DNA of 64,000 bases from Isoetes taiwanensis (lineage: Eukaryota > Streptophyta > Lycopodiopsida > Isoetales > Isoetaceae): the NCBI GenBank assembly GCA_021234155.1, contig JAJEKV010000070.1, forward strand, positions 7,055,889 through 7,119,888. The letters run 5' to 3'. Position 1 is the first letter of the stretch, and the number at the start of each line of letters is the position of its first letter. Position numbers and translations under genes: made by a program. Under the pieces are notes generated by a model. The model had not been told where the DNA came from. It did no database searches and saw only the letters and a program-made list of their open reading frames with translations. Positions 21,065 through 33,949 of the stretch are shown in pieces.

Positions 21065-21160
21065 GCGGAATGGATAGTCATTTAGGCGGCATCATGGTAT
21101 GGCACAAGGTTTAAAGTTGTTGGTTGTGTTATTGAAAAAAAAGAAAAAGAAAAAGAAAAA

Positions 21161-21242
21161 ACAAGGTGCTGCGCAGGGAGGGTTGCCCTCCATGGCCGGA
21201 AGATGAGGTGGCTTAAATCATACTTCAAAGTCATGTTTTCAC
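21161..21242 (+). repeat. Dispersed repeat end, inverted copy at 63612-63691
   Basis: The first 31 bases match the complement of 63661-63691 with one difference. Similarity resumes at tggcttaaatca and runs to gtcatgttttc. It contains the near-palindrome ggagggttgccctcc. This looks like the terminus of an element family. Confidence 0.7.
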
Positions 21243-22037
21243 AATCAATCAAAATTGCTACTTCAAAACAATAGAATACTTGATATCATGACTTTATGGG
21301 AATTGCAGGGAATTGGCGTAAAGAAATCCTTAGTGCTCGGCATGGAATAAATATTGCAGAAGCAAAAGGACAAGTCTAATAGAGCAGAGAATGGAAATAC
21401 ATGTTTTGTTAGCATAGGAATGAGAGCAACTCCTTGAAGACCTGCGATCTGTTTTTTGTGCTCGGGAGGAGGAAAACATGGAGCATTGTTATATGAAGAT
21501 GCTTATGCAAATGAAGTTAAGAAATAGTGTATGAATCACTCTCCCTTTATAATTATGACTAGAAACGTGTGCCCGGCGATGCCGAACCTTAATCGCAGAC
21601 ATGTGGAAAGGGTGTTTGTGTGGAGTTTGTAGGTGAATAAAGAGTTTGTAGGAGCCTCTATATCTTTAAGGGCGTTGACACTGTAGATGGGATTCTTCAG
21701 TGGATGCATGATAAAAAATTTTATAGCAGGGGAAGAAGGTACTGATTTGGGAAGTTTATATATGTGGTTAGGCTCAGTTGGATCATTTTATCCACCTTAC
21801 TTGGATCAACACCTTACTTGGGATTTTTTCAGTGTGAACGAGAGTCCATGTTAAGGAGCGTGGTGTAGCTGATTTGGAGGTAAGAGACAATAATGATTCT
21901 AATTGTGTCTTTGTCTACCAGCTAGAAAGCTTGTACTCCTATTTAGATATCTATGTTTTCCTTCTATGTGAAGATAATTATCTAAGTAAACATCAAGTTA
22001 TCTTTATCTAAATATAAACCATTGAACAGGTTAAAAA
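21243..22037. other. Region without a recognised gene
   Basis: No convincing coding sequence. I looked here for the missing left terminus of the CACTA element (CACTACAAGAGG or similar) and did not find it. Confidence 0.4.
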
Positions 22038-22145
22038 CAATGTCAAGCTCTGATACTAGTGGCAATGTGAGGGGCATTTGCTTGCCACGTCGATCCTTAG
22101 CAAAACCTCCTTCTTCTTCTTCTTCTCCTTCTTCTTCTTCTTGTT
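22038..22145 (+). CDS. Possible 5' coding end of the CACTA transposase
   Basis: An ATG here opens a frame of about 24 codons that runs into TCT (serine) codons of a TTC tract at about 22110-22143. The CACTA exon near 39.25 kb also enters from a TTC tract read as serine, in the frame that leads into the transposase N-terminus. I infer that these are the two halves of one polyserine-coding exon, pushed apart by the repeat chain at 22.1-39.25 kb. The peptide itself is not diagnostic, so the link is circumstantial. Confidence 0.25.
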
Positions 22146-24973
22146 TACAATCACACCCAGATTTACACTATACAATGTACTACTTACAGAGCACAGTTCC
22201 ATTCAAGGTGCAAACACTCCCCATAATATCCATCCTGGTTGTTATCCCAGGCCACAGCATTTTAATCTATACAATTTCATTATTTGAAAGTCATGTATAA
22301 TATTTGTAAATTTGTATTACCAAAGCACAGACAACTTTTCATTTAGCCATTCCATTAAGACTGTTACATCCCAGTAAATTTTAGTATATACAATTTCAGA
22401 AAATCTAAAGATATGTATTTAACATCTTAGATACGTTTCCAACAAGAAGTATAGTCAATAAAGCTTGAAATCTCTATAAGTGTAGTCCTAGTATGTAAAG
22501 ATCTCACCACTTTGTACAATATTTCATGGAAATGCATAAATTATGCATCCTATGTTGTCTTCATACTCAGCCAAAGTACTTTGACAGAAAGAGTAGGAGG
22601 TGAAGTCTTGGTTACCTGTAACCAAACAATACAAACATTAGCCTTATGAGGGTAACGATGTAAGGGTCAACAGGTAAGCTATAAGACATCACGGCTCTTC
22701 GCCCTTCACCTACTTTAAGCAAAATAGGGCTGATTTTTTCATGTTAATCATCTGAGGTGCAATAATGTAAATCAACAAGCTCTATGCTGCTTACCTCAGC
22801 ATATAAGTAACCAAATATTTGAACATACTAGAGCTAAAAACATGTCCATGTATACAAACATCAATGGCCATGTATGTTATCTTCCATGTTATCCATGTTT
22901 TCTGTAGCTCAGAATATTAAATGTAAATGTTTATTTAATCAAGCTAACTCAATCAACTTAGAAATATGAAGTATTCTAAGCAAGGATAACCACAAATCTG
23001 AGCTAGATCATGTAAAAAACAGAAATATAAACTAAGATCATATTTTTCAGGCCCTTAGCAATGCCAAGTTAAGAGCTCAACATCATGTAAAAACATGGCC
23101 AGCATATCTGCTCAGATGTGTAGCAACAGAAAGGGACCATGCTTAATATCCGCTTCACTCAGTCAGCATACAATATTGTACAATACTTTCTAGAGTTTGC
23201 AATTCATTTCAGCTTATGTTCTATATGTCTGAGCAAAGGCCTTAACCCAGACAAACCATATTTGTATCAAGTCCCCTGTCTCCTAGAGCTCAACTCATGA
23301 GCTTTCAATTACTCTGCATTAATTGGAGGACAAAACTTAACATTCAACAGAAATTTGAGCAACAATCATTATCAACTTATCTATGTAAAACTCTGCTCTA
23401 GTAATTTTAAGCTAAGAGAAAGACCTGTTATATCCTTAGATCATCTCCATATCCAAGCTTAAGTACCACAAATCAAATCAAACCTGATATGAGACGCTCC
23501 TATTATGATCTTTTGGAGTTTTGTTCAGTGGCATCGCACCATAGCTCAGCCTTGAAAACTTTGTTGAATGGTGCCTTCCAGCTAGCAAAGTCTTGTTTTC
23601 TTCCCGTCCAGGGGCGCATTAATCCCTGCCTGTTAGCATAACGTTCAAGCAAAAGAGATTTGGACCCCTAGAATATATATGCCATATTGGCGAATCTGTG
23701 ATCTTAATAACTCACCAGAATACTCGGTGCAAAGCAGACAAAACTTTGCCACAATACTATTTCGGCAAGGCAAAATCGATGTTTGTGGAGTATTTCTAAC
23801 CTTCCGGGCCTTGCTATTCTTCCCAGAAAAATGGCCATAGATCCCTATTTGGCATTATGCAGGTGTAAAATAGAGCAAGAACAAGAGGTAGAGCCCTCTA
23901 GGCGCAGGCTATCTCATTCCCGCCAAAGCACAAAGATGCACTAAGGCATCTATTATCTATTTAATATGAAGTTAGAATATTATCCTTTACCTCATTACGA
24001 AAGACGGTTATCCTCTGGCAACATCACGGCCTGCTACACAAAAGTATCCGCCTCCACCATTAATGGATCTACGAATCAATATTTGGTATTCATTTTTAGG
24101 CTAAGCCTATCCAACCTTTGCCTCGAAAAACTCAAACGTCATTTAGTTAGACCACAATACGGCATTTTTCAACCCAATTTAACCATTGACAAAATGCAAA
24201 TGATAAACCTCAATTGGTAAAAAGCTCTTTATACAGGTCTTCCCCTTTCTTTTCTTTAAAGAGCATGCACCTATTGCACCATTAAACATGGTACTTTATG
24301 TACTTTGAAAGATCTTTGGTCGTCACCTCCATAGCTAAAAAGGAACATATCTTAAAGTGGAGGCTCACCTTTCGTGAGCACTTTTGTGCCTATTTTAAAT
24401 CCCAAATATGTAGTCATGCAAAGCACTTTTGCATGTAGCACCACTTGTCATGCTTGCATAAAATAAAAGTGCATGCATAAGAAAATAAAATGCATGCATA
24501 AGTTTTATATGGGTAAAGCTTATTCTAAGCCATATGTCAAAAGGTAATACATGTGACGAATAGAAATTCACTTTGTAAACAATGTTTTGATGTATCCATT
24601 GTACTTTTGGTCATGCCCAAAATATCATTTCAGCAATATTGTAGGCAGAATGGTTACAAACACCATCAACTCAAAGGCACTATGACATTTTCAAGTTTAA
24701 TTATCATTTCCCGTGTATAGTTTCCAAGCAGGAAGCTAACCCAAGGACTTGATATGAAAATTCTAGAAGATTCAATTAAGAAGATTTAAAGAGAGGGAAA
24801 ATACCATGGTTTATTTAGAGGGAAAATAGAATTCAACATTGAAACATACCTTAATAGAGAGTACGTCTCCAAAGCATATCAGCACAAGTGGGACTTGGTG
24901 TTGCCCATCTATAATGCCTTCAATCAAAATAACAAAACAAACATTCAGAAATTCAGAAGATAGAACTATTAGA
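22144..24973 (-). repeat. LTR-like long repeat, unit 1
   Basis: This is the first of six related units, each bounded by TTC tracts on the plus strand. Landmarks shared with the other units are a segment like aatatccaccctggtt, closely followed by aggccaca (near 22220), and a tract with ttggttacctg, ggtaac and gcccttcacct (near 22600-22720). It is diverged from the other units and has no adjoining partner copy. No gag or pol sequence is visible. Orientation is assigned from the purine (GAA) side, which lies 5' of the paired element on the minus strand. Confidence 0.5.
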
Positions 24974-25006
24974 TTCTTCTTCTTCTTCTTCTTCTTCTTC
25001 TTCTTC
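24974..25006 (+). repeat. (TTC)n tract between units 1 and 2
   Basis: About 11 TTC units. Confidence 0.95.
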
Positions 25007-27594
25007 GATGATGTTCTCACAAAGACTATGTACAATTTAAAGTTCAAAAACATTTAAAAGACTTCGTTCAAAGTGAGCACACACTTCCCAATACCTATCC
25101 TGGGTTTTTAAGCCAGGCCACATCAGGTACTCCTACTTCCATGTATAAGTAACTATTTAGAAAGTACTCCATGAACTTGAATAAAGGTCACAATATTGTA
25201 TTTCATTTCTCAATAACTTATTTAACATTGATGTAAGAACCTTTAGCCTTTTTAACATATCCATATCAGTGTACAACATATTCTTTTTTCACACGATTCA
25301 TATTTTCAATGTCATGATCATAATAACTTCAGCTTTTACTTCTATTACCAATGTAACTTTCCACTGTTTTTATCTTTTTCATAATATTACATCCTCAGCA
25401 TAGTAGTTCAGACCGTTAACATGAATACAACACTTAGGAATATATTTAAACCTGTAACCATCGAGTTTTTCAAGACAAACTTAATCATCATAAAATTCCA
25501 AAGATTAAACTATATATTTATTGAAGACCATCTTGAGGTCATAGAGTGCATATGATGTACATATCATCACCCAATCTTTATCTTCTTGATTCCCTAACAT
25601 ACAAAAAGGGAGGATCTCACCAAGCATAAGCGCACCATGTAGTCTTGGTCACGTTCTTCTCGTGACCTTTCCATGGCCAAATAGCAACCGAAAATAATTC
25701 AGAGAGAATGTTCGGTTACACGCACCCAAACAATGCATAAGTTAGCAAGTTTTATGGTAACTATACAAGGGGCGTCAGGTAAGCTATAGAACATTCCGGC
25801 TCTTCGCCCTTCACCTATTATTTTCAGTAAATAGATGCCTCTAGATTAAAACTAGAGTTATAAGACTTGGAGCTTTAATTAACAGAAATAGATACAACCA
25901 CTACTGGCTGTTTATTCTAGCCCAATGGATAACCAGTGGCAAAGGCATAGATAAAGTGCCAGATTCTTGCTTAATAGGGTATTACCAAGTCGGCACAAGA
26001 ATATCTGTCTGCTGTCTTACCAACCAGCAAGGTATCAGCTTGATATACTTCATATTTTCCCTAAAAATACCAGAGAAAGTGAATCATTAACTCAAACTAA
26101 CCTACCACAGCTTTGTCTTTATTGTAACAGGACTCTTTGTTTGAGCAATCACATATCCTAAATACAAACAAGTGTCAAACATTTGTGCATAAAATTAGTT
26201 CAGTAGTATGCACTATTCTTAGATAGACTAAGGCTGCTTAAACCATTGGTTTGCATCCTGTACTCATTATATTAGTGCTATCTCCAAATGCTCCAAGTTG
26301 ACTCAGTCTGAAGCTTAGCAAATATAGGACCCCCTTTTGCACAAAAGAATAAATCATTACCATAAGGGATCATAGCATACAGAACGTTTGCCTTGTTTTA
26401 TGGAACCTGCTTAAGTCCATTTATCTAAAGAAATAGGAAAGCTCAGTATTTTGCAGACCTGATTAGAAGCCCTTTGTACTTCATTCTTGTTGCCTTGCAT
26501 TGTCTCCTTTTGTCTTGAAAATATCCACCAGCTTGGCCATCAATATTCATGTCGTGGCAACTGGAAGACCGGCCTTAAGAAATGCAGGATCAATATTTAG
26601 AACATGGCTCTAGCTAGTGATTAAACACCAGTAATATCAACCCAACATAGTATTTTTAGCTCACACAGCTCAGAGTTCTGGAATGCAAACCTGACATTGT
26701 GAGAAGGATGGAATTCATGCAACTGTCATAGTTATCATGAATCTATAAAAGCCTGGGAAAGCATCGAAGCCGGCAAAGCCAATAATAGAGACAAATATAG
26801 AGCGGTTTGGACCCTTCCTAAGATTTTGGATCCGGCCACGATCTCTACAACAAGCCGCTCTTCCAGAAACAAAACTGGTTGCAAAATAAAGGGATCGCAT
26901 GCCCTAATAAAATTTTTCCTTATCAAGGCTTTAGGTTAGCCGCTTTTGGCTAGGGCTACTTTCTTGCCCTATATCGATATACCCAATAAGCAAAAATATC
27001 CAAATTCTTACCTTTGTAACTTCACTATAAGGATTTACCATATCCTTTACCGTAAATCCCTTTATATACTAAGGCCACATCTATTACTAGATAGTTGTTT
27101 TAGGCTCCATCATTACCGTATCTTCACATAGCATGGAATCCACCATACTCTCTAAGTCTTAATCACCATAAATGCTGGCTTAAATAGTGGCATGCCTTGC
27201 CACCATAAATAAATATTCAAACTTTGACTTTGGCATTTGCCATAATGCCATCACAATTAAATGTATTTGGAGGACCTCAAAATACTTTTTACGAATCTAT
27301 GCACATCCTACATATGACCTTTGTGAAAGCCAAAGGCCACTTTATTTTTAAAGGTAAACTAGTCATATATGTGACTTTTATGAAAGCACAAGGCCATTTT
27401 ATTTTTAATGGTGCAATGTGCTCCCTAACGGGTATAACCACAATGCAACACATGTTAAGCCCAAGATCAAAAATATTCATCAAACATAGCCAAAATAGGA
27501 TCATGCCTCAAAAATGCACGCTTGCCCATTAAAAAACTTTTTTTGGGGAAGCCCTAGTCAAGGCCCATCCACTGTAAAATCTTTCTGAAGAAAA
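25007..27594 (-). repeat. LTR-like long repeat, unit 2
   Basis: This unit carries the same landmarks as unit 1: cctgggtttttaagccaggcc near 25100, and ttggtcacg, ggtaac and gcccttcacct at 25640-25820. It is clearly related to, but diverged from, the other units. No internal coding region is recognised. Confidence 0.5.
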
Positions 27595-27678
27595 TTCTTC
27601 TTCTTCTTCTTCTTCTTCTTCTTCTTCTTCTTCTTCTTCTTCTTCTTCTTCTTCTTCTTCTTCTTCTTCTTCTTCTTC
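27595..27678 (+). repeat. (TTC)28 tract
   Basis: Pure TTC, 84 bp, between unit 2 and unit A. Confidence 0.97.
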
Positions 27679-30486
27679 GTACATGTTCTTGCCAAGACTA
27701 CAGTCACAGTTATGCAAACAGTTACATTAAAAGAACCTTGTTCAAGGCAAGATCACTTATCCCAATATCCACCCTGGTTTTTTAGGCCAGGCCACATCAG
27801 GCACTCTACAAACCTTAGCCCATATAATTTACTATATTGAAAAATATATATCCAAAAATAAAGATCTTGAGTAAAATAATTCATATCATCATTTCTATAT
27901 TAGCATATCCAATTTGTACATAACGTTTTTGAATTTGAAAGTATAAGGTAATCAATCTTACAACTATAAATTTAAATCTTAACTTAAATCTTACAACGTT
28001 TTAAATTTGATAAACTTTGAATCTTGATGTAGCATATTCCATCCTCTTCCGCGTTAACGCCAACTCTAACAGCAAAATGGAGACAATTAGAGGAGAGAAC
28101 CCGTACCTGCAGCCAATCAATACACAATTAGCGTGAAAACGGTAAATGTGCAAGGGCCAAAAGGTACATTGGGTCTCTCAGTTTATCACTGATCACCAAT
28201 TGTATCCTTTTGCCCCCGAGGTGACGTTAGCAAGACAGAATAATGGAATCTTAGTTTCAAAACTTCCCATAAAGTTTAGACCTTAAAGCTTAGATTAGTT
28301 GTATGGCATAAAGTTTAAGATCTCTCATAATATGTTTTACAAAATATATCCGTCAAAATTGAAATCATTTTTCCTTCTATGTAGATCATGTATAATGATA
28401 CAGTTTCCAGCAAATAGAGTAGAACTAGTATTAAAACAGTTTATCATTTAACATCTACAATCTTAAGGCTTAAGATCTCTAGATTCAAGGAAGAAATGTG
28501 CAATTTGAACATAAGCAGGAACCTGAATAATTTCGCCTCAAGTTTCTGTGCGTATTTTTTTTGATGCACGCAAAGAGCTACTCTTATAAAATTTAAAGAA
28601 TAAGCACCAAAGAACATTATGTGGAAAGCTCTCCACGGGACATCCGAAGACTTCTTGCCTTCTTGCCTATTACATGATGTGCATATATCGGATGGCTTTT
28701 TCTTTGTTGTAAGGAACGATTATCCAAAATCTAGCGTATACATTTCAAATGGATTTTCTAATGCTATGAGAAAAGCATTTTTCAAAATATTATGCATGAA
28801 ATCAAATATTATTTTGTCCGACCTGATTATTGCATTCATATTTTAGCTTGCATTTGCATTTGCCCCCACCATTATGATGAAGTGGCCTAGCTTGTTCCCG
28901 ATCTTCCATAAAAGGCTGAATGGAGAAATGCCAAAAGCATGCTTGTAATGCAAAAGCATATTTGCACTATCTACAAACATTTTCAACCTTGTTTTTTGCA
29001 AAAGTTCGAGCAACTAGTGTTCTCAATCATAACAAGGCATAACAACGATCTCTTAAATTTCTTTTCCAAAAATCAAGATTTTTACCGGCAAGCTATGGCG
29101 ATCCCGGCAAGCACGAATTTTTTAAAAGCAAGCAATGACATTCTTTTCTATACTTCTCCTGTAGAATCCATCTAAGAGCAACAACATGCCACGATTTTGC
29201 CAAAAGGCATATCAAGTTATTTATACATAACCATTTAGGCAAAGATTGCACCTTTGTCTCGGATCAAAAAGTCAGTATGTAAGCATTTGGCGAAAGCCAT
29301 TTAAAGCAGAAGTGCTTATCGGCTACATGCTATCACAAGGCACGATCCATGTGCATGGAACATCTGCATAATGGCCACGAACTACAGTCACGATCCTTGC
29401 TCTATTATCTTACCTAGAAGCAAGCAAATAAGCCCTTTTGGGCGGTAAAACTATGTCATGCGGCCCGTCTTTAGCTGCCACAAAAGTTACAAGGAAAAGC
29501 CCCAAATGCTTCTATTACTCAAACATATTTGCTCAAAGTCGGAAAAAGGTATATGGAGCTCTTTATTTGCTCAAAGTCAGAAAAAGATAGGCCCTTTCAT
29601 GGCGATGTCGGCCATGGTTATTATGCCACAACGTCCATAAAAAGGACAATAGGCAACAAATCATTTTTAAGCAAACCCAAACTTATTCCTTACGATGAAC
29701 CTAAACCCAAACTTATTCCTTACGATGAACCTAAGGCAAAGTGTGCCTTCTAATGTTTGCCATAATTTCAATTTGTTAAAAAGTCAACATAGATAGTACA
29801 TTATTTTTTGAAAGCATCAAAAATCATTTAATGTGCTATACATTTGAGTGTACGTCCAAAGATAGCTATCCAAGTTGCATATTTACCTTTTTGTACATTG
29901 AAGGTACACATCCCTTCCAATAAGTACTATAGTCATCTCCATGGAATTAATCCAACATTTACATGCTAAAATTCACAAGCAAGATGCACATGAAATCTTT
30001 TGTATGAATTTCCATCTCGAATGTCTATCTTAGGCTTAGGCTTTTGGCGAGTGCCCTTTTGCATGGCTTTTCCAAAAGGTGAAAAATAAAGCTTAGATTA
30101 ATTTCATGGCACCCATTGAGGATGCTAAAGCAATCTAAATAAACATACCTCGAAATTTACCATTTGTAGACTCACATTATATGGAGAACAAAGAACTCCC
30201 AATATTGAGCAGCAAATAAACTATCATATTACTAGAGATGCCTTCCACATCTGTATTTCCATGAAAATTCATAACGTCTTTACACCGTTAAACTATTTAG
30301 AGACAACCAAGTCACTTAGAAAATTATAGTTTTCAACTATTTGAAGATCTAAGAGAATATTCTTCTTGCAAGAAAACTATTTCAATATGATATTTTAGCA
30401 ACATCTTCTAAGGCAATATGCCCCTTCTAAATATCATAACCATGTATAGATTATGTATAGATCATGAAAATTCGAAGAGAATATTC
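27679..30486 (-). mobile_element. LTR-like repeat A (3' copy of a pair)
   Basis: This 2.8-kb unit is repeated almost exactly at 30985-33787. Between the two lies only 463 bp (30513-30975). Read on the minus strand the order is A', short internal segment, a GGGA(GAA)n purine tract, then A. That is the layout of an LTR retrotransposon whose polypurine tract is the GAA run. Its termini are not TG..CA, I do not find a primer-binding site, and no gag or pol exists. It is therefore at best a non-autonomous element with unusually long terminal repeats and a tiny interior. Confidence 0.55.
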
Positions 30487-30512
30487 TCTTCTTCTTCTTC
30501 TTCTTCTTCTTC
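30487..30512 (+). repeat. Short TTC tract (putative polypurine tract on minus strand)
   Basis: About nine TTC units directly abut tcccacaat. On the minus strand this reads GGGA followed by GAA units immediately before repeat A. The equivalent tract at 36382-36408 has the same position relative to repeat B. Confidence 0.6.
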
Positions 30513-30975
30513 TCCCACAATCCCTCCCTCGGGATGTAGGACTCCTCTTTTATAAGGAAGCGGGACCCCCCTATAAAAAAAAAGGGTCCTACTTCCTTAC
30601 ACCAAGAAAAATAGATTCAAAGAATCTTTCAATCAAAGATCAAATTATTATATCATCTTTATCTTATAAGGTGCATTGGACCAAATACTATATCCAATAG
30701 CGAGATAATTCAAGAACTAGTACAATAGACTAGTTCAAGACCCAACAAAATGTCAGGATTTTAAAATCTTGAAGTACATGAGGCACAGTGGGCCTTAAGT
30801 ACCATGGACAGCCTGATATAGTATAAAACACTATATCATAATAGGCTATGGGCCATTTACCATAGCATATGGTAGCAGAACCTATTTTACTGTCCAAAAG
30901 CAATAATATTCAAACTAACCTGGTTTGTAGAAGTGATGCGTTTGCCAGATATCTCCAGCAAGTGGAAGTCACAAT
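30513..30975 (-). other. Short internal segment of element A
   Basis: This 463-bp segment shares its ends with the 282-bp segment at 36409-36690: tcccacaa..ccctccctcggg at one end, gccagata and gcaagtggaagtcac at the other. The two also share ggcacagtgggcc. A strong imperfect stem of about 17 bp lies near 30551-30600 (around gggaccc and gggtcc). It encodes no recognisable protein. Confidence 0.55.
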
Positions 30976-30984
30976 TTCTTCTTC

Positions 30985-33787
30985 GTACATGTTCTTGCCA
31001 AGACTACAGTCACAGTTATGCAAACAGTTACATTAAAAGAACCTTGTTCAAGGCAAGATCACTTATCCCAATATCCACCCTGGTTTTTTAGGCCAGGCCA
31101 CATCAGGCACTCTACAAACCTTAGCCCATATAATTTACTATATTGAAAAATATATATCCAAAAATAAAGATCTTGAGTAAAATAATTCATATCATCATTT
31201 CTATATTAGCATATCCAATTTGTACATAACGTTTTTGAATTTGAAAGTATAAGGTAATCAATCTTACAACTATAAATTTAAATCTTAACTTAAATCTTAC
31301 AACGTTTTAAATTTGATAAACTTTGAATCTTGATGTAGCATATTCCATCCTCTTCCGCGTTAACGCCAACTCTAACAGCAAAATGGAGACAATTAGAGGA
31401 GAGAACCCGTACCTGCAGCCAATCAATACACAATTAGCGTGAAAAACTAGAATGTGCAAGGGCCAAAAGGTACATTGGGTCTCTCAGTTTATCACTGATC
31501 ACCAATTGTATCCTTTTGCCCTGAGGTGACGTTAGCAAGACAGAATAATGGAATCTTAGTTTCAAAACTTCCCATAAAGTTTAGACCTTAAAGCTTAGAT
31601 TAGTTGTATGGCATAAAGTTTAAGATCTCTCATAATATGTTTTACAAAATATATCCGTCAAAATTGAAATCATTTTTCCTTCTATGTAGATCATGTATAA
31701 TGATACAGTTTCCAGCAAATAGAGTAGAACTAGTATTAAAACAGTTTATCATTTAACATCTACAATCTTAAGGCTTAAGATCTCTAGATTCAAGGAAGAA
31801 ATGTGCAATTTGAACATAAGCAGGAACCTGAATAATTTCGCCTCAAGTTTCTGTGCGTATTTTCGCTTGATGCACGCAGTAGCTACTCTTATAAAATTTA
31901 AAGAATAAGCACCAGCAACATTATGTGGAAAGCTCTCCACGGGACATCCGAAGACTTCTTGCCTTCTTGCCTATTACATGATGTGCATATATCAGATGGC
32001 TTTTTCTTTGTTGTAAGGAACGCATTATCCAAAACTGCGTATACATTTCAAATGGATTTTCTAATGCTATGAGAAAAGCATTTTTCAAAATATTATGCAT
32101 GAAATCAAATATTATTTTGTCTGACCTGATTATTGCATTCATACTGCAACAGTTTGCATTTGCCCAGCCACCATTATGATGAAGTGGCCTAGCTCGTTTC
32201 CGATCTTCCATAAAAGGCTGAATGGAGAAATGCCAAAAGCATGCTTGTAATGCAAAAAGCATATTTGCACTATCTACAAACATTTTCAACCTGTTTTTTT
32301 GCAAAAGTTCAGAGCAACTAGTGTTCTCAATCATAACAAGGCATAACAACGATCTCTTAAATTTCTTTTCTGAAAAATCAAGATTTTTACCTGGCAAGCT
32401 ATGGCGATCCTGGCAAGCACCAATTTTTTAAGTGGCAAGCAATGACATTCTTTTCTATACTTCTGTAGAATCCATCTAAGAGCAGCTTAACATGCCACGA
32501 TTTTGCCAAAAGGCATATCAAGTTATTTATACATAACCATTTAGGCAAAGATTGCACCTTTGTCTCCGGATCAAAAAGTCAGTATGTAAGCATTTGGCGA
32601 AGCCATTTAAGGCAGAAGTGCTTATCGGCTACATGCTATCACAAGGCACGATCCATGTGCATGGAACATCTGCATAATGGCCACGAACTACAGTCACGAT
32701 CCTTGCTCTATTATCTTACCTAGAAGCAAGCAAATAAGCCCTTTTGGGCGGTAAAACTATGTCATGCGGCCCGTCTTTAGCTGCCACAAAGTTACAAGGA
32801 AAAGCCCCAAATGCTTCTATTACTCAAACATATTTGCTCAAAGTCGGAAAAAGGTATATGGAGCTCTTTATTTGCTCAAAGTCAGAAAAAGATAGGCCCT
32901 TTCATGGCGATGTCGGCCATGGTTATTATGCCACAACGTCCATAAAAGGACAATAGGCAACAAATCATTTTTAAGCAAACCCAAACTTATTCCTTACGAT
33001 GAACCTAAACCCAAACTTATTCCTTACGATGAACCTAAGGCAAAGTGTGCCTTCTAATGTTTGCCATAATTTCAATTTGTTAAAAAGTCAACATAGATAG
33101 TACATTATTTTTTGAAAGCATCAAAAATCATTTAATGTGCTATACATTTGAGTGTACGTCCAAAGATAGCTATCCAAGTTGCATATTTACCTTTTTGTAC
33201 ATTGAAGGTACACATCCCTTCCAATAAGTACTATAGTCATCTCCATGGAATTAATCCAACATTTACATGCTAAAATTCACAAGCAAGATGCACATGAAAT
33301 CTTTTGTATGAATTTCCATCTCGAATGTCTATCTTAGGCTTAGGCTTTTGGCGAGTGCCCTTTTGCATGGCTTTTCCAAAAGGTGAAAAATAAAGCTTAG
33401 ATTAATTTCATGGCACCCATTGAGGATGCTAAAGCAATCTAAATAAACATACCTCGAAATTTACCATTTGTAGACTCACATTATATGGAGAACAAAGAAC
33501 TCCCAATATTGAGCAGCAAATAAACTATCATATTACTAGAGATGCCTTCCACATCTGTATTTCCATGAAAATTCATAACGTCTTTACACCGTTAAACTAT
33601 TTAGAGACAACCAAGTCACTTAGAAAATTATAGTTTTCAACTATTTGAAGATCTAAGAGAATATTCTTCTTGCAAGAAAACTATTTCAATATGATATTTT
33701 AGCAACATCTTCTAAGGCAATATGCCCCTTCTAAATATCATAACCATGTATAGATTATGTATAGATCATGAAAATTCGAAGAGAATA
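30985..33787 (-). mobile_element. LTR-like repeat A' (5' copy of the pair)
   Basis: It is nearly identical to 27679-30486, which implies a recent origin. Differences are short and cluster at CAG/CTG and CCTGG words (for example gatcccggcaag versus gatcctggcaag), which hints at sequencing error rather than true divergence. Confidence 0.6.
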
Positions 33788-33949
33788 TTCTTCTTCTTCT
33801 TCTTCTTCTTCTTCTTCTTCTTCTTCTTCTTCTTCTTCTTCTTCTTCTTCTTCTTCTTCTTCTTCTTCTTCTTCTTCTTCTTCTTCTTCTTCTTCTTCTT
33901 CTTCTTCTTCTTCTTCTTCTTCTTCTTCTTCTTCTTCTTCTTCTTCTTC
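33788..33949 (+). repeat. (TTC)54 tract
   Basis: 162 bp of pure TTC separating the A pair from the B pair, the longest trinucleotide run in the window. The very long homopolymeric open frames through it are artefacts. Confidence 0.98.
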